A stretch of 64,000 nucleotides of DNA from Fluviispira multicolorata (GTDB lineage Bacteria; Bdellovibrionota_B; Oligoflexia; Silvanigrellales; Silvanigrellaceae): the NCBI RefSeq assembly GCF_009208585.1, contig NZ_WFLN01000007.1, positions 186,001 through 250,000 on the forward strand. The letters run 5' to 3'. The translations under genes were made by a program, and so were the position numbers. The notes below the pieces were generated by a model. It searched no databases and was not told the DNA's origin. It saw only the letters and a program-made list of their open reading frames with translations. This document shows, in pieces, positions 11,153 through 21,600 of this stretch (positions are counted from its first letter, which is position 1; each line of letters starts with the position of its first letter).

Positions 11153-12025
11153 ATGAAAGGTATAATTTTAGCAGGTGGTTCAGGCACTAGACTGTATCCA
11201 GCAACAAAAAGTATCAGTAAGCAGCTTATGCCTATTTATGATAAACCCATGATTTATTATCCAATTTCAACTCTCATGTTAGCGGATATTAAGGAAATAT
11301 TAATTATTTCAACACCAAGGGATTTACCCTCATTTAAAAATTTATTGGGGAATGGTTCTCAATGGGGAATATCTCTTTCATACGCCGAACAACCCAGCCC
11401 AGATGGCCTTGCACAGGCTTTCATCATTGGGGAAGAGTTTATTGGTGATGATAGTGTGTGCCTTATTTTAGGTGATAATATTTTCCATGGAAATGGTATA
11501 GGCGCTATATTAAATGAAGCTAGAAAAAATTTAAATGGTGCAACAATTTTTGGGTATTTTGTAAATGACCCTGAGCGTTATGGTGTAGTTGAATACGATA
11601 AAGATTATAAAGTTAATTCAATTGAAGAAAAACCAAAAAATCCAAAATCAAACTGTGCTGTAACTGGACTTTATTTTTATGATAATAGAGCAGTGTCTTT
11701 TGCAAAAAAATTAAAGCCTTCTTTAAGAGGAGAGCTTGAAATCACCGATTTGAACAAAATTTATTTAGAGAATAACGAATTGTCTTTAGAAATTTTGCAC
11801 AGAGGATTTGCTTGGCTTGATACTGGAACACACCGCTCCTTATTAGAGGCTTCTTTATATGTTTCGGTTTTAGAGGAAAGACAAGGACTAAAAATTTCTT
11901 GTCCAGAAGAAATTGCATGGCGTAAAGAATTTATATCACTGGAACAGTTTGAAAAACTTGCTATGTCTATGGTTAAAAATGGGTATGGAAAATATTTATT
12001 AAAGTTAATAGGTAACATTATATGA
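11153..12025 (+). CDS. rfbA: Glucose-1-phosphate thymidylyltransferase
   Basis: The enzyme makes dTDP-glucose from dTTP and glucose 1-phosphate, the first step towards dTDP-rhamnose and other deoxysugars of surface polysaccharides. The 290-residue protein has the nucleotide-binding [18 protein letters not shown] start, the LGDNIFHG metal-site motif, and EEKPKNPKS and AWLDTGTH further on. GGAGAG precedes the ATG. The next gene, rfbB, follows after 69 bases on the same strand. Confidence 0.95.
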   Translation: MKGIILAGGSGTRLYPATKSISKQLMPIYDKPMIYYPISTLMLADIKEILIISTPRDLPSFKNLLGNGSQWGISLSYAEQPSPDGLAQAFIIGEEFIGDDSVCLILGDNIFHGNGIGAILNEARKNLNGATIFGYFVNDPERYGVVEYDKDYKVNSIEEKPKNPKSNCAVTGLYFYDNRAVSFAKKLKPSLRGELEITDLNKIYLENNELSLEILHRGFAWLDTGTHRSLLEASLYVSVLEERQGLKISCPEEIAWRKEFISLEQFEKLAMSMVKNGYGKYLLKLIGNII

Positions 12026-12094
12026 AAATATTTTGTTTAAAAATACTCGGATAATTAATATAAGAATTTTTTGATTTTTGAAATAGGAGTAAAA

Positions 12095-13105
12095 ATGTAT
12101 AAACCTAGATCAATGCTTGTTACGGGAGCTGCAGGCTTTATAGGCTGTAATTTTGTTAAATATATACTTAATAATTATAATGATATTAGGATTGTCAGCT
12201 TAGATAAGTTAACATACGCTGGAACAATAAATAATTTAGAGATTCTCCAAAATGAAAGTAATCATAAATTTATTCAAGGTGATATCTGTGATAAAACTCT
12301 TTTGGAGAAAATATTAAGAGAATTTAATATTGATACAGTAGTGCATTTCGCTGCAGAAAGTCATGTTGATCGCTCTATTGAAAATCCAGCTGAATTCATT
12401 CAGACAAATATATTTGGAACTTTTAATTTACTGGAAACCGCTCGTCAGTATTGGTTAAATGAAAAGAAGTGGGATAAGGAAAATTGTCGTTTTCATCATA
12501 TTTCAACAGACGAAGTCTATGGTACTTTAAAAGAAGATGAACCCTCTTTTTTAGAGACGACTCCATATGCACCAAACTCTCCTTATTCTGCCAGCAAGGC
12601 AGGATCGGATCATCTTGTGAGAGCTTATTTTCATACTTATAACCTACCTGTGACAACATCTAACTGTTCGAATAATTATGGTCCATTTCAGCATAAAGAA
12701 AAACTCATACCGACAGTTATTCGTTCTTGTTTAGAAAATAAACCTATTCCTGTTTATGGTAATGGAACAAACATACGTGATTGGCTGTATGTAGAGGATC
12801 ATTGCTCTGCAATTGAAACTATTTTATTTAAAGGAAATACTGGAGAAGTTTATAATATTGGTGGAAAAAGTGAAGAAAATAATCTCGAATTAGTTAAAAA
12901 GATTTGTCAAATAATGGATAAATTAAAACCATCAGAAAAAAATTATGCTGAGCTTATTTCTTTTGTAAAAGATCGCCCTGGACATGATTGGCGCTATTCA
13001 ATAGATAATTCAAAAATTCAAAAAAATTTAAACTGGAATCCTAAGTTTAATTTAAATGAGGGTTTAGAAAAAACAGTTCAGTTCTATTTAACTGCAGGTT
13101 TTTGA
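12095..13105 (+). CDS. rfbB: dTDP-glucose 4,6-dehydratase
   Basis: This short-chain dehydrogenase-type enzyme converts dTDP-glucose to dTDP-4-keto-6-deoxyglucose. It shows the NAD-binding GAAGFIG motif, FAAESHVDRSI, STDEVYG with the catalytic acid pair, and the YSASK catalytic Tyr-Lys. The frame is open from a TTG at 12071, but AGGAG five bases before the ATG at 12095 supports that start (336 residues). It works after rfbA; the later steps rfbC and rfbD are not in the window. Its end overlaps the convergent methyltransferase gene by 22 bases. Confidence 0.93.
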   Translation: MYKPRSMLVTGAAGFIGCNFVKYILNNYNDIRIVSLDKLTYAGTINNLEILQNESNHKFIQGDICDKTLLEKILREFNIDTVVHFAAESHVDRSIENPAEFIQTNIFGTFNLLETARQYWLNEKKWDKENCRFHHISTDEVYGTLKEDEPSFLETTPYAPNSPYSASKAGSDHLVRAYFHTYNLPVTTSNCSNNYGPFQHKEKLIPTVIRSCLENKPIPVYGNGTNIRDWLYVEDHCSAIETILFKGNTGEVYNIGGKSEENNLELVKKICQIMDKLKPSEKNYAELISFVKDRPGHDWRYSIDNSKIQKNLNWNPKFNLNEGLEKTVQFYLTAGF

Positions 13106-13803
13106 GCAGAATATAAATAAACAATACTTGCGCCAAGTGTTTCATATTTCGCATTAAAGAAGCCTGCGTCATAAAGTTCTGCAACAAATTGTTTTCCACT
13201 TGGAAAAGCATCAACGGATGCTTTATAAAATTGATATGCTGGTTTGTATTTTGAAATTTTTTCACCAATAAATGGCAGTAGTTTTGAGTAACTATTGTAC
13301 AAACTGCGAACAATTTTAAATTCAGGGCGGCCACTTTCAAGTATAATAACCGATCCTCCTGGCTTTAAAACTCTTTTTATTTCCCTTAGAGCCGCTGAAT
13401 AAGGGCGAATGTTTCTAATTCCCCAGCAGACTGTTACTGTGTGAAAAGAGTTATCTAAAAAAGGTAAAGAGAGTCCATTTGCCAAAAGGAGTTCTATATT
13501 TTTTTGAAAGAGATTTGCCTTTGATTTAAATTTCTCGCGAGCAATATTAAGCATTCCCTCAGAAGCATCAATTCCTGTCACATGAATGTCTGAACGATCG
13601 GAAAATAAGCCGATAATAACGTCGCCTGTACCTGTGGCAACATCAAGTATTTGAGAGTTTTTAGGAGAGAATTTAAGTGCTTTTTTGCAAAGTGCTCTGC
13701 GCCAGAGCCTGTGTAAACCAAGGGTCATAGCATCATTGGCCATATCGTAAGCTGGTGCGATAGTATTGAACCCATCAACAATATTGTAGTTTTTTGAATT
13801 CAT
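13084..13803 (-). CDS. ubiE: UbiE/MenG-type quinone methyltransferase
   Basis: This SAM-dependent C-methyltransferase is expected to methylate demethylmenaquinone or a ubiquinone precursor. The SAM site ILDVATGTGDV, the N-terminal FNTIAPAYDMANDAMTLG block, the VTVCWGIRNI motif and RVLKPGG are typical of UbiE/MenG. The start at 13803 (protein MNSKNYNIVDG) follows GGTG and leaves room for the tRNA-Val gene 14 bases upstream, which may be cotranscribed. The length is 239 residues. Which quinone it serves cannot be told here. Confidence 0.87.
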   Translation of the reverse strand: MNSKNYNIVDGFNTIAPAYDMANDAMTLGLHRLWRRALCKKALKFSPKNSQILDVATGTGDVIIGLFSDRSDIHVTGIDASEGMLNIAREKFKSKANLFQKNIELLLANGLSLPFLDNSFHTVTVCWGIRNIRPYSAALREIKRVLKPGGSVIILESGRPEFKIVRSLYNSYSKLLPFIGEKISKYKPAYQFYKASVDAFPSGKQFVAELYDAGFFNAKYETLGASIVYLYSAQKPAVK

Positions 13804-13817
13804 AAAGTCACCAATAA

Positions 13818-13894
13818 TGGTGCAATCGAGAAGACTCGAACTTCTGACCCCCACGATGTCAACGTGGTGCTCTAACCAACTGAGCTACGACTGC
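13818..13894 (-). tRNA. tRNA-Val (GAC anticodon)
   Basis: On the minus strand the 77-base sequence folds with a 7-bp acceptor stem GCAGTCG/CGATTGC, discriminator A and an encoded CCA. The D-arm contains AGCTCAGTTGGTTAGAGC, the anticodon loop is TTGACAT (GAC, valine), and the T-loop contains GTTCGAGTC. It lies directly upstream of the ubiE-type gene on the same strand. Confidence 0.93.
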
Positions 13895-14048
13895 ATTGAG
13901 TTTTCGTTTACCGAAGCAGACTAGCATTGTCAATAGAAAGAGTCTAGTTTTCACTAAAATCCTTAAAGCAGGATAGACAAGAAGCATTCCCATGTTAATA
14001 TTTTATTTTGCTATTTATTTTTCCTTAAAATGCTTATGAGGAGTGCAA

Positions 14049-14537
14049 ATGTCTGCGGAAACTATTTATGATTTTGAAGTAAAGATGATTGAGGGGGGAA
14101 TGAAAAAACTATCTGATTTTAAAGGGAGCGTAATGCTTATTGTGAATACAGCAAGTCAATGTGGATTTACTTCGCAATATAAGGGCCTTGAAACATTATA
14201 TAAAACATATTCTAACAAAGGTTTAAAAATATTAGGTTTCCCTTGTAATCAGTTTGGTAATCAAGAACCTGGTGATGAGAATGAGATTAAAAACTTTTGC
14301 AGTTTAAATTATGAAGTGACTTTTCCATTATTTGCAAAAGTAGATGTAAATGGAGAGAATGCTGATCCTCTGTATAAATTCTTAAAAAAGCAGAGTAAAG
14401 GAATATTTGGCACAGAGTTTATTAAGTGGAACTTTACAAAGTTTTTAGTTGGTAAAAATGGGGATATTATTAAAAGATTTGCTCCTTCTGATAAGCCTGA
14501 AGATATGACTAAGGATATTGAAGAAGTCTTAAAATAA
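14049..14537 (+). CDS. Glutathione peroxidase family protein (Cys type)
   Basis: This thiol peroxidase reduces hydrogen or lipid peroxides. The catalytic tetrad is visible: cysteine in NTASQCGFT, glutamine in PCNQFGNQEPG, tryptophan and asparagine in IKWNFTKFLV. Cysteine replaces selenocysteine, as is common in bacteria. AGGAG before the ATG at 14049 is preferred over the in-frame GTG at 14043. At 162 residues it is full length with no signal peptide, so it is cytoplasmic. Such enzymes often use thioredoxin rather than glutathione. Confidence 0.92.
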   Translation: MSAETIYDFEVKMIEGGMKKLSDFKGSVMLIVNTASQCGFTSQYKGLETLYKTYSNKGLKILGFPCNQFGNQEPGDENEIKNFCSLNYEVTFPLFAKVDVNGENADPLYKFLKKQSKGIFGTEFIKWNFTKFLVGKNGDIIKRFAPSDKPEDMTKDIEEVLK

Positions 14538-14544
14538 AAGGGAG

Positions 14545-14621
14545 TGGTGGGCCGGGAGGGACTCGAACCCCCAAATCGTCTCGTTATGAGCGAGCTGCCG
14601 TAACCATTTAGCTACCGGCCC
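14545..14621 (-). tRNA. tRNA with CAT anticodon (elongator Met or Ile2)
   Basis: On the minus strand this has acceptor stem GGGCCGG/CCGGCCC, discriminator A and encoded CCA, anticodon loop CTCATAA (CAU) and T-loop GTTCGAGTC. The first acceptor pair is G-C, so it is not an initiator tRNA. Elongator Met and lysidine-modified Ile2 cannot be separated safely by eye. The D-arm reads TAGCTAAATGGTTACGGCA. Confidence 0.9.
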
Positions 14622-14746
14622 AAATGGTAAACACTGGTTAACAAATCCAGACGACAAGGTCAACAGCCCTGTGAAAATCTTGCTAAGTTTCTTTAAGAAG
14701 AATATCCTACAAGTGGTCAGCTAAAACTTCGAGTAAGGAGAAACCC

Positions 14747-15688
14747 TTGAGCCACTTACCATTTTCAGGAGTCATAACAGCTCTCATCACGCCTTTTAAC
14801 AATGAAGGTAATTTAGATTTACCGGCATTTAATGATTTCTTAAAATATCAGAAAAAATCAGGAGTTCATGGTGTTGTTATATTAGGAACAACAGGTGAAA
14901 ATGTAGCTTTAAGTGAAGAAGAATCAGAGCAACTTGTTTTGAGTGCACTTGATCATCAAACAGATCATTTTCATATTTACGTAGGTACAGGTACAAACTC
15001 AACTCAGACAACCATAATTAAAAGTATGAAATATGCCCAAATGAAATCCTCTACGGGGCAATTGGCTAAAGGTGTAATGGTTGTTACGCCTTATTACAAC
15101 AGACCAAGTCAAAATGGCCTTATTAAACATTATGAAGAGGTTGCAAAATCTATTTCGGATACTCCAATTTGTATTTATAACGTACCAAGTCGAACAGGCG
15201 TTAATTTACTTCCGCAAACTCTTGTACAAATTTCTTTAGAAAATAAAAATATTGTTGCCATCAAAGAAGCTGCCGGAAATGTGAATGCTGTGGCAGAAAT
15301 GCGTATCGCTTTAAATCATGTAGGTAAACAAAATTTTAAAATATTGTCTGGTGATGATGCAACCTATGTTCCTGCACTCATGTGTGGTGCAGAAGGTGTT
15401 ATTTCAGTAACATCAAATGTCATTCCCAAGGCTATGTTAGATATCTTGGATAATTTTAAAAAAGGTGATTTAAGTTCTGTTCAGAAACTGCATTTAGCTG
15501 CTTTCTGTATAAATAATGGGCTTTTTTCAGTGCCGAATCCAATTGGTGTTAAATGGATATTGTCCCATCTCAGAATTTGTGGCACGAATTTGCGAGCTCC
15601 GCTTTATCCTGCGAGTGACAAAGAAGCGGAAATGCTCAAGGGAATTCTTTTTCAGCTTGAAAAAAATAATATAAAAATACTCACTTAA
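14747..15688 (+). CDS. dapA: 4-hydroxy-tetrahydrodipicolinate synthase
   Basis: DapA condenses pyruvate with aspartate semialdehyde, the committed step to lysine and meso-diaminopimelate for peptidoglycan. The 313-residue barrel enzyme shows GTTGENVALS, YYNRPSQNGL with the proton-relay tyrosine, YNVPSRTGVN, and the Schiff-base lysine in IVAIKEAAGN. The start is a TTG at 14747, six bases after AAGGAG. The kinase-like gene follows after 13 bases, probably as an operon. Confidence 0.94.
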   Translation: MSHLPFSGVITALITPFNNEGNLDLPAFNDFLKYQKKSGVHGVVILGTTGENVALSEEESEQLVLSALDHQTDHFHIYVGTGTNSTQTTIIKSMKYAQMKSSTGQLAKGVMVVTPYYNRPSQNGLIKHYEEVAKSISDTPICIYNVPSRTGVNLLPQTLVQISLENKNIVAIKEAAGNVNAVAEMRIALNHVGKQNFKILSGDDATYVPALMCGAEGVISVTSNVIPKAMLDILDNFKKGDLSSVQKLHLAAFCINNGLFSVPNPIGVKWILSHLRICGTNLRAPLYPASDKEAEMLKGILFQLEKNNIKILT

Positions 15689-15701
15689 TACAGGACGCAT
15701 T

Positions 15702-16616
15702 ATGACGCTCAACCGAGTTGCTTACGAGCTGGAATCTAAGATAAAAGTGGAAAGAGTATCTCTTAGAGGTCCAGGAGTTCTTATCTTAACGGGGCCTTCG
15801 AGTTGTGGAAAGGGTGAAGTTGCTGCGGCATTATCTAAAGTTATGTCTATTCCTCCAGAAGCTCATTTATCAATGGGTGAAATCCTCCGTACAACTTTTC
15901 AACGGGCAAAAAATGAAAAGAGTTATGCAAAGCTACTAGCCGATAATTATAAAATATCTTCTGACTCAAATATTTTTGATTGTGTAGATACGACCGATGA
16001 TCTTTCAAAAAAAGTTTTAAATTATATCCCAGAAATGGAGACATATTTTAAAAGAGGTCAAATGGACAAATTTACAAGCCAGCTCGACTGGCTTGAATTT
16101 TGTACTATGAATGGATTATTAGTCCCTAACCGCTGGACGCAAGACTTTATTTCTGCACATATCGAACATGCGCCCGAATTTCGAACTCATCCTTTTATTC
16201 TTGATGGATACCCAAGAACTGTTAAAGCTGCACAACATTTAATTGGTTTTCTTAAGAAATTTAATATACCAGTTATAAAAGTTCTTCATCTTAGCATAAG
16301 TAAACAGGAAATGCTTTCACGCGCAACAAAACGCGGCAGAGCCGATGATGATGAACAATCATTATTAAGCCGTTATCAGTTTTATGTTGAAAACGTGCAT
16401 CCTAGTGTAGATTATTTAAAAACTCAATTGGGCTCCGATGCTATTGCGCTTGTGGACGCTCATCAGCCTGTATACTTAAAGAATGGGGATCAAAAGCATT
16501 TTGATCTTGAAAAGTCTATCCTAAATGTGGTGGCTTCATCTCTGCGTTGTTTAGGTGTTTCCAGAATGACGGTAAAAGATCTTCTCGATCAGCTTATTGA
16601 AATGCAAAAAAAATAA
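15702..16616 (+). CDS. Adenylate-kinase-like nucleoside monophosphate kinase, extended
   Basis: The protein has a P-loop GPSSCGKGE near residues 32-40 and the adenylate-kinase signature DGYPRTVKAAQ near residues 168-178, with TKRGRADDDEQSLLSRY matching the lid-arginine region. At 304 residues it is much longer than ordinary adenylate kinase (about 215), with an extra N-terminal segment, an insertion around residues 85-125 and a C-terminal extension. It probably phosphorylates a nucleoside monophosphate, but whether it is the cell's main adenylate kinase is uncertain. AGGA precedes its ATG, and it follows dapA closely. Confidence 0.72.
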   Translation: MTLNRVAYELESKIKVERVSLRGPGVLILTGPSSCGKGEVAAALSKVMSIPPEAHLSMGEILRTTFQRAKNEKSYAKLLADNYKISSDSNIFDCVDTTDDLSKKVLNYIPEMETYFKRGQMDKFTSQLDWLEFCTMNGLLVPNRWTQDFISAHIEHAPEFRTHPFILDGYPRTVKAAQHLIGFLKKFNIPVIKVLHLSISKQEMLSRATKRGRADDDEQSLLSRYQFYVENVHPSVDYLKTQLGSDAIALVDAHQPVYLKNGDQKHFDLEKSILNVVASSLRCLGVSRMTVKDLLDQLIEMQKK

Positions 16617-16658
16617 TTTATCCGCTGTAACAGTATTGAATTACGATTTGGGGGTTTT

Positions 16659-17456
16659 ATGCTTGATAATAAATTCCTATATTTTTTATTTATTTCTGTT
16701 TTTTTTAAAATTTCATTCATTGCAAGTGGCGAAGAATCTTCAAAAACTAAAGTAACGATTTTAAATTATAACAATACAGCTCCTTGGAATACAAATAAAG
16801 AAAACACTCAAGGTTTGAATGTTGAGCTAGCAAATTTTTTAAATCAAGATAAAAAAAGTCCTTATTTTTTTGTAACTGAATTTGCGCCACGAAAAAGAGT
16901 AGATTATTTAATTACCCAATTGAAAGAAATGTATGTTGTCGCATGGGTTAATCAAAAATTTTTTCCAAGTGATTTAAGTAAGAGTTTTTTATGGACAGAA
17001 AGTATTATAAATGATTATCAATTAGTTATTTCAAATAAAAATAATATTATAGATTATAAAAATATAGAATCTTTATTTGGTAAAAAATTTTCTGCAGTAT
17101 TTGGTACTAAATATATATCATTAGAGCCTTATATCAATTCAGGAAAAATAATTAGAGTCGACTCCTATCGATTTAATGAAGCTTTACAAAGAGTCATCGG
17201 CAATCAACCTTCATTAGATTTTTTTATAGCTGAAAACTCATTCATTAAATACGATAAAGCTAAGAATCTCAATATATTTGCACCTAAAAAAGTGCATATT
17301 TCATTGCTTCCTTTTTCTCCAATTTATGGAAGAAGTCTTATGGTTTCAAAATTAAATATGAAACTATTTAGCTATTTAAATGAAAAAATATTATCTATAA
17401 ATAATAATTCTGAGTGGAAAAATATTTTAAAAAAGTATGGGCAAGCTACAAAATGA
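16659..17456 (+). CDS. Periplasmic solute-binding-like protein (family 3 type)
   Basis: The 265-residue protein has a hydrophobic N-terminal signal ending near FIASG, then a two-lobed binding-protein pattern (LNVELANFL, RKRVDYLI, LFGKKFSAVFGTKY) resembling the SBP_bac_3 fold. GGGGG four bases before the ATG gives a good start. No ABC permease or ATPase lies nearby, so it could work alone, with remote transport subunits, or as a sensor. The family assignment rests on overall pattern only. Confidence 0.65.
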   Translation: MLDNKFLYFLFISVFFKISFIASGEESSKTKVTILNYNNTAPWNTNKENTQGLNVELANFLNQDKKSPYFFVTEFAPRKRVDYLITQLKEMYVVAWVNQKFFPSDLSKSFLWTESIINDYQLVISNKNNIIDYKNIESLFGKKFSAVFGTKYISLEPYINSGKIIRVDSYRFNEALQRVIGNQPSLDFFIAENSFIKYDKAKNLNIFAPKKVHISLLPFSPIYGRSLMVSKLNMKLFSYLNEKILSINNNSEWKNILKKYGQATK

Positions 17457-17478
17457 TGATTATCTATTTTAATAAATA

Positions 17479-18552
17479 TTAATATGTAGTGACGCCAACA
17501 CCACTTGTGTTCGTAATCCAATTGATATAATTTCCGACAGTCGTATAAACTCCATATCCATCACTGCAAGCTGCTGCTGTATTTGTATCAAAGCTAAAAC
17601 TTGGGTAGGAACCTGAAGGTTTCGGTGAGAGAATATTATCAGTTCCTTGGGTCAATGCGGCTAGGATATAAATTGGAGCTCCACTTAAATTAGTTCTTTG
17701 GATATAAATAGGACCTCCTGAGTCTCCTTGGCATGTTCCATGGCCAGAGTAGGGGCCAATGACTTTTAAATAATTTTCATAAGCATTTGAAAATGTGCCG
17801 AAATTAAAAAGAGAAATTTGAGAACTTACTTCTACATCAGGATGACCTTGAGCGGAGGTATTTACAATATATTTATTTTCACTTGAATTTAGTGTATTAT
17901 CATTGAGTCTACCAAAGCCAACCATCCATTTTGTTTCACTTTTAGAGATATTTTGCGGGTTTGAAAGTATTGAAATAGGTGAATATCGATGAGTTGAGAC
18001 ATTTCCATTGATTTTTACCCAAGCTATATCATTTAATATACAGTTATAAATTGAACTTTCTTCACAGGAAATATAACTAGAGTTTCTTTGCCAGCAGGAA
18101 ATGGGTACATTTGGGCCCGATGATAAATTATTTGCAAAAACTACATAACCGGGTGATGTTGAATTGAAATCTACATTGTCAAAGCAATGCGCTGCTGTGA
18201 GAATAAGGTTACTTGCAACAACGGTGCCTGTGCAAAGTATTCCATTTAATACAATACCTACTGTATTATCATTCGCAGGAGCAATATCGCTGCCAGTGAC
18301 TGTATTTCCTCCTACAATATCAAAACTGACATGTTGTTGGGGGATATATTGTCCAACATGAGATAAAAAATCTAAATAAAATGATTTTACATATTGAACT
18401 TGTCTTTGTGGTGATAAGCTCGAACTATTTGTATTTGCTAAACATGAGGCTGGTCCAGGGTTGCTTTTAGATAAAGTTTTACTATTAGAGGAATTATTAC
18501 AAGAAAAAATAAATAAGCTTGACATCCATGTCAAATGAAAGAGAGTCTTCAT
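17479..18552 (-). CDS. Trypsin-like serine protease, lipoprotein
   Basis: This is an exported S1-family protease. The catalytic triad is readable: His122 in LTAAHC, Asp175 in LNDIAWVKI and Ser278 in CQGDSGGP. The N-terminal signal ends in FIFSC, a plausible lipobox with Cys18, so the enzyme is probably anchored in a membrane. GGGGA before the ATG at 18552 decides the start (357 residues). A mature N-terminus of the trypsin type may begin at IVGG near residue 79, implying a propeptide of about 60 residues. Its substrate is unknown. Confidence 0.87.
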   Translation of the reverse strand: MKTLFHLTWMSSLFIFSCNNSSNSKTLSKSNPGPASCLANTNSSSLSPQRQVQYVKSFYLDFLSHVGQYIPQQHVSFDIVGGNTVTGSDIAPANDNTVGIVLNGILCTGTVVASNLILTAAHCFDNVDFNSTSPGYVVFANNLSSGPNVPISCWQRNSSYISCEESSIYNCILNDIAWVKINGNVSTHRYSPISILSNPQNISKSETKWMVGFGRLNDNTLNSSENKYIVNTSAQGHPDVEVSSQISLFNFGTFSNAYENYLKVIGPYSGHGTCQGDSGGPIYIQRTNLSGAPIYILAALTQGTDNILSPKPSGSYPSFSFDTNTAAACSDGYGVYTTVGNYINWITNTSGVGVTTY

Positions 18553-18657
18553 GGCTTTCCCCAAATTTGTAACCTATTCGGTGTATATTTGAGGAAATTA
18601 AGCAAACTAGAATATAAGGAGAATGACTTTTGACATGGTAAACTGATTAGGTTGTTT

Positions 18658-21600
18658 TTAAACCTCCATTTTTATCACATCTGTTTCAGATAAATTATTA
18701 TTTAATAGCTTGAATTCTTCATTATTAATATATTCTTCACTATTAATTTTTATTTTGAAATTTTTATTCATATATTTTTCACTTTGAAAATAATTTTTAA
18801 GAACTGTAAATGAAGAATTATCTAATTCTGATTTGGCTTCAAATTGAATAATTAGGTCGTTCTCAAAGCGAGCAAATTTAATTCTGTGTTTATTTTGGCC
18901 TGAATGAGAATTGTTTATAATTTCATATTTAAAGTCAATTTCATTCTCTTTGTGAGGAAGAATATTACTTTCAATGACATTATAAGAATTTTGTTTAACT
19001 TCTATAAGTCTTTGATTTAAAGCGATATATCTATCATTTATTGTGAACTCATAAGTGTCAGATTCTTTTAGATTTTTATTAATTTTATTTAAGGTGTATT
19101 TTTTTAGAGAATCAGTAACAATTTGTAGGATTGACTGAGGAATTGATAGTTTATCTCCAAATTGTATTTGAAGATGTTGATTTTTTTTATTATTAAACCA
19201 ATTTTTTAAGATAAAAATATAATTTTTTTCTTCAACCGAATCAAATAGATTTATTTTTAGATGTTGGTTTTTTTCATTTAAATCAGAAATTTTTGTGAAG
19301 TAAATATTAGAAAATGTGTTTCTCGAATCATTAACAATGAGTGAGTCAATTTTTTCAAATTTATCTCTATTATTTATTTCAATAAAGATTGGTTTTGCAT
19401 TATTTACGTAAGAGAAATTAGGTAGATTTATAATATAACTGTCGTGATCACGACCACCTTCTAAGCGAATAAACTCATCATAATTTCCAGTAATATAATT
19501 ATTTAAAGTTTTATTGACTTCAACGACATTTTCAGTCTGTTCTTGGGGATCGAGAAAAACAGTAAGAGTGTCATCTCCGTCATTTCCCTTAATAAAGTCA
19601 AGACCTTTTTGACCATTGATAAAGTTATTTTGTTCATCACCAAAAATGACATCGTTTCCATTTGTGCCGATTACATTTTTAAAATTTAAATTAAATTTGT
19701 CTTTAAATTCTTTCTGAGCCATTTTAGTTATAGGGGATTTTCCTTTTAAATTAATTGTATTTATATAATTTGGAGTATAGATTTCTGCAGATGATTTTTG
19801 ATTATTATACAAAGTACCATTGAGAGTGGTATAAACATTTCCTTTCGTATCAGAAAGAACAATGTGTTGAAATTTTTTATTTAAAAAGTAGTGTTGAATT
19901 CTTATATATTCTACAAACGAATTATTTTCATGAACTCCCAATAAAAGATCTAGATTGTCTTTTTGAGATGTTAAGTCTTCAATATCTGTCATAATAGCAT
20001 CATAATTATTTTGAAAATCTCCAGCTGCAGATTCATCAAAGTTATTAATTGTTTTTATTGTACTATTTGAAACATCTTTTTTCAAAATGACATAAACATC
20101 ATTGCCTGAGCCACCTTTTAAATAATCATTTCCTTTACCAGGGTAAAGAATATCATTGCCTTCACGTCCTTCTAGCGAGTCATTACCTTCATTTCCAAAC
20201 AGTTCATTGTTTAATTCGTTACCAATAATTTCATCGTCATTTTGTGATCCGATAACTCTTTCTACATTTTTAATTTCAAGGAATTGATTAGATTTAATAC
20301 TATTGCTATTTAGAGAAATATATATTTTTTCATTTTTAAGAGGAATTCCTTGTAAATTTATTGTATCTATTCCTGCTCCACCATCAATAAATCCATTTGT
20401 TTGAGCGCCTTCAAATATTCCTTGAACATAATCATAAAACTCAAAGACATCTTCTTTATCTCCACCGACAAGTTGTAAAATAAAGCTAGAAGGATGAATA
20501 TTAAATAAGTTCTTATAATTTTTATCGGCTACAATTGAACTTATCATGTTTCCATGTTTTCCTTGATCTCCTATACCAACAAAATATAAATTTGCTTTTT
20601 GAGAAGCGGGAATATTTTTTAATTTTAGCTTCTCTTCTTCATTTTGAATGGCGTATTGTTCAACCATTGGATAATTTATAGATACACTTGGACAAGGCGT
20701 TGTGGAGTTATAATAATTAGTTCCTCCATGGGCACCAAATGAAGTTCCTTTTGCTACAGCGGGTATGGGAGTTGCTTTTTTAGCTAAGCGTCTGTGATGG
20801 TTTTTTATAAAAGACATATGATCATTAAATATGCTATTTCTATCAGCATCGTTCGAAAAGTATGTGTTATTTGTTAGACACATATGCTTATTTTCTTCAA
20901 TAGGTTTTGGAATTTGAGTTGTTACGGAGTTGCATATTCCATAAGCACAATAAAGTGAAGTTTGCCCTGCAGTGTATGGAACGTATAAATGTATTCTCGG
21001 ATACACTATTTTATTAAAATAAAATGAATTATTTAGTTTGTTTTTCCCAATATTTTGTAAAAACTCTTTATTGTTGAGTGTCATTATTTCAGGAATGGTC
21101 GTTTCTTCCATCTCTTTGGCAGTTTTTTTAACGAGAAATTTTGGATCTTCGCCTGTGCTATACTTTCCAAAGAAATTTGCAATGGAATTTAAGACAACTT
21201 CTTCTTCTGAAAAGCCAAGCTCTCTCAATTGTTCAGAAGTTCGTACGGCATTATAGGTTCCTTGTGTAAACATAATTGTAAAACCAATTGCTGCACCAAT
21301 TGGTCCCGCCTTAGCAGATAAAGGTAAAAGCAATGCAGTTCCTAAAGAGGTTGCAGCAGTTGCTGTTGTCAGTGAAGCGTTAACATATAAGTCAGTTTTT
21401 AATGATTGATTGTTAGTTATCTCAGCAGCTTTAAATAGCTCAACAGCTTGCCATATATCAAGACCAGCAGATGCAACGTTTAAAACAATTTGTACAGATC
21501 CTATACCTTGAAATGATTTTGGGTGTTTAATCCAAAAAGTATTTCCTCCGACATTACGTGCTAAATCAAAGGCTAAGTCTGCATTATTAAATGAAAAGCT

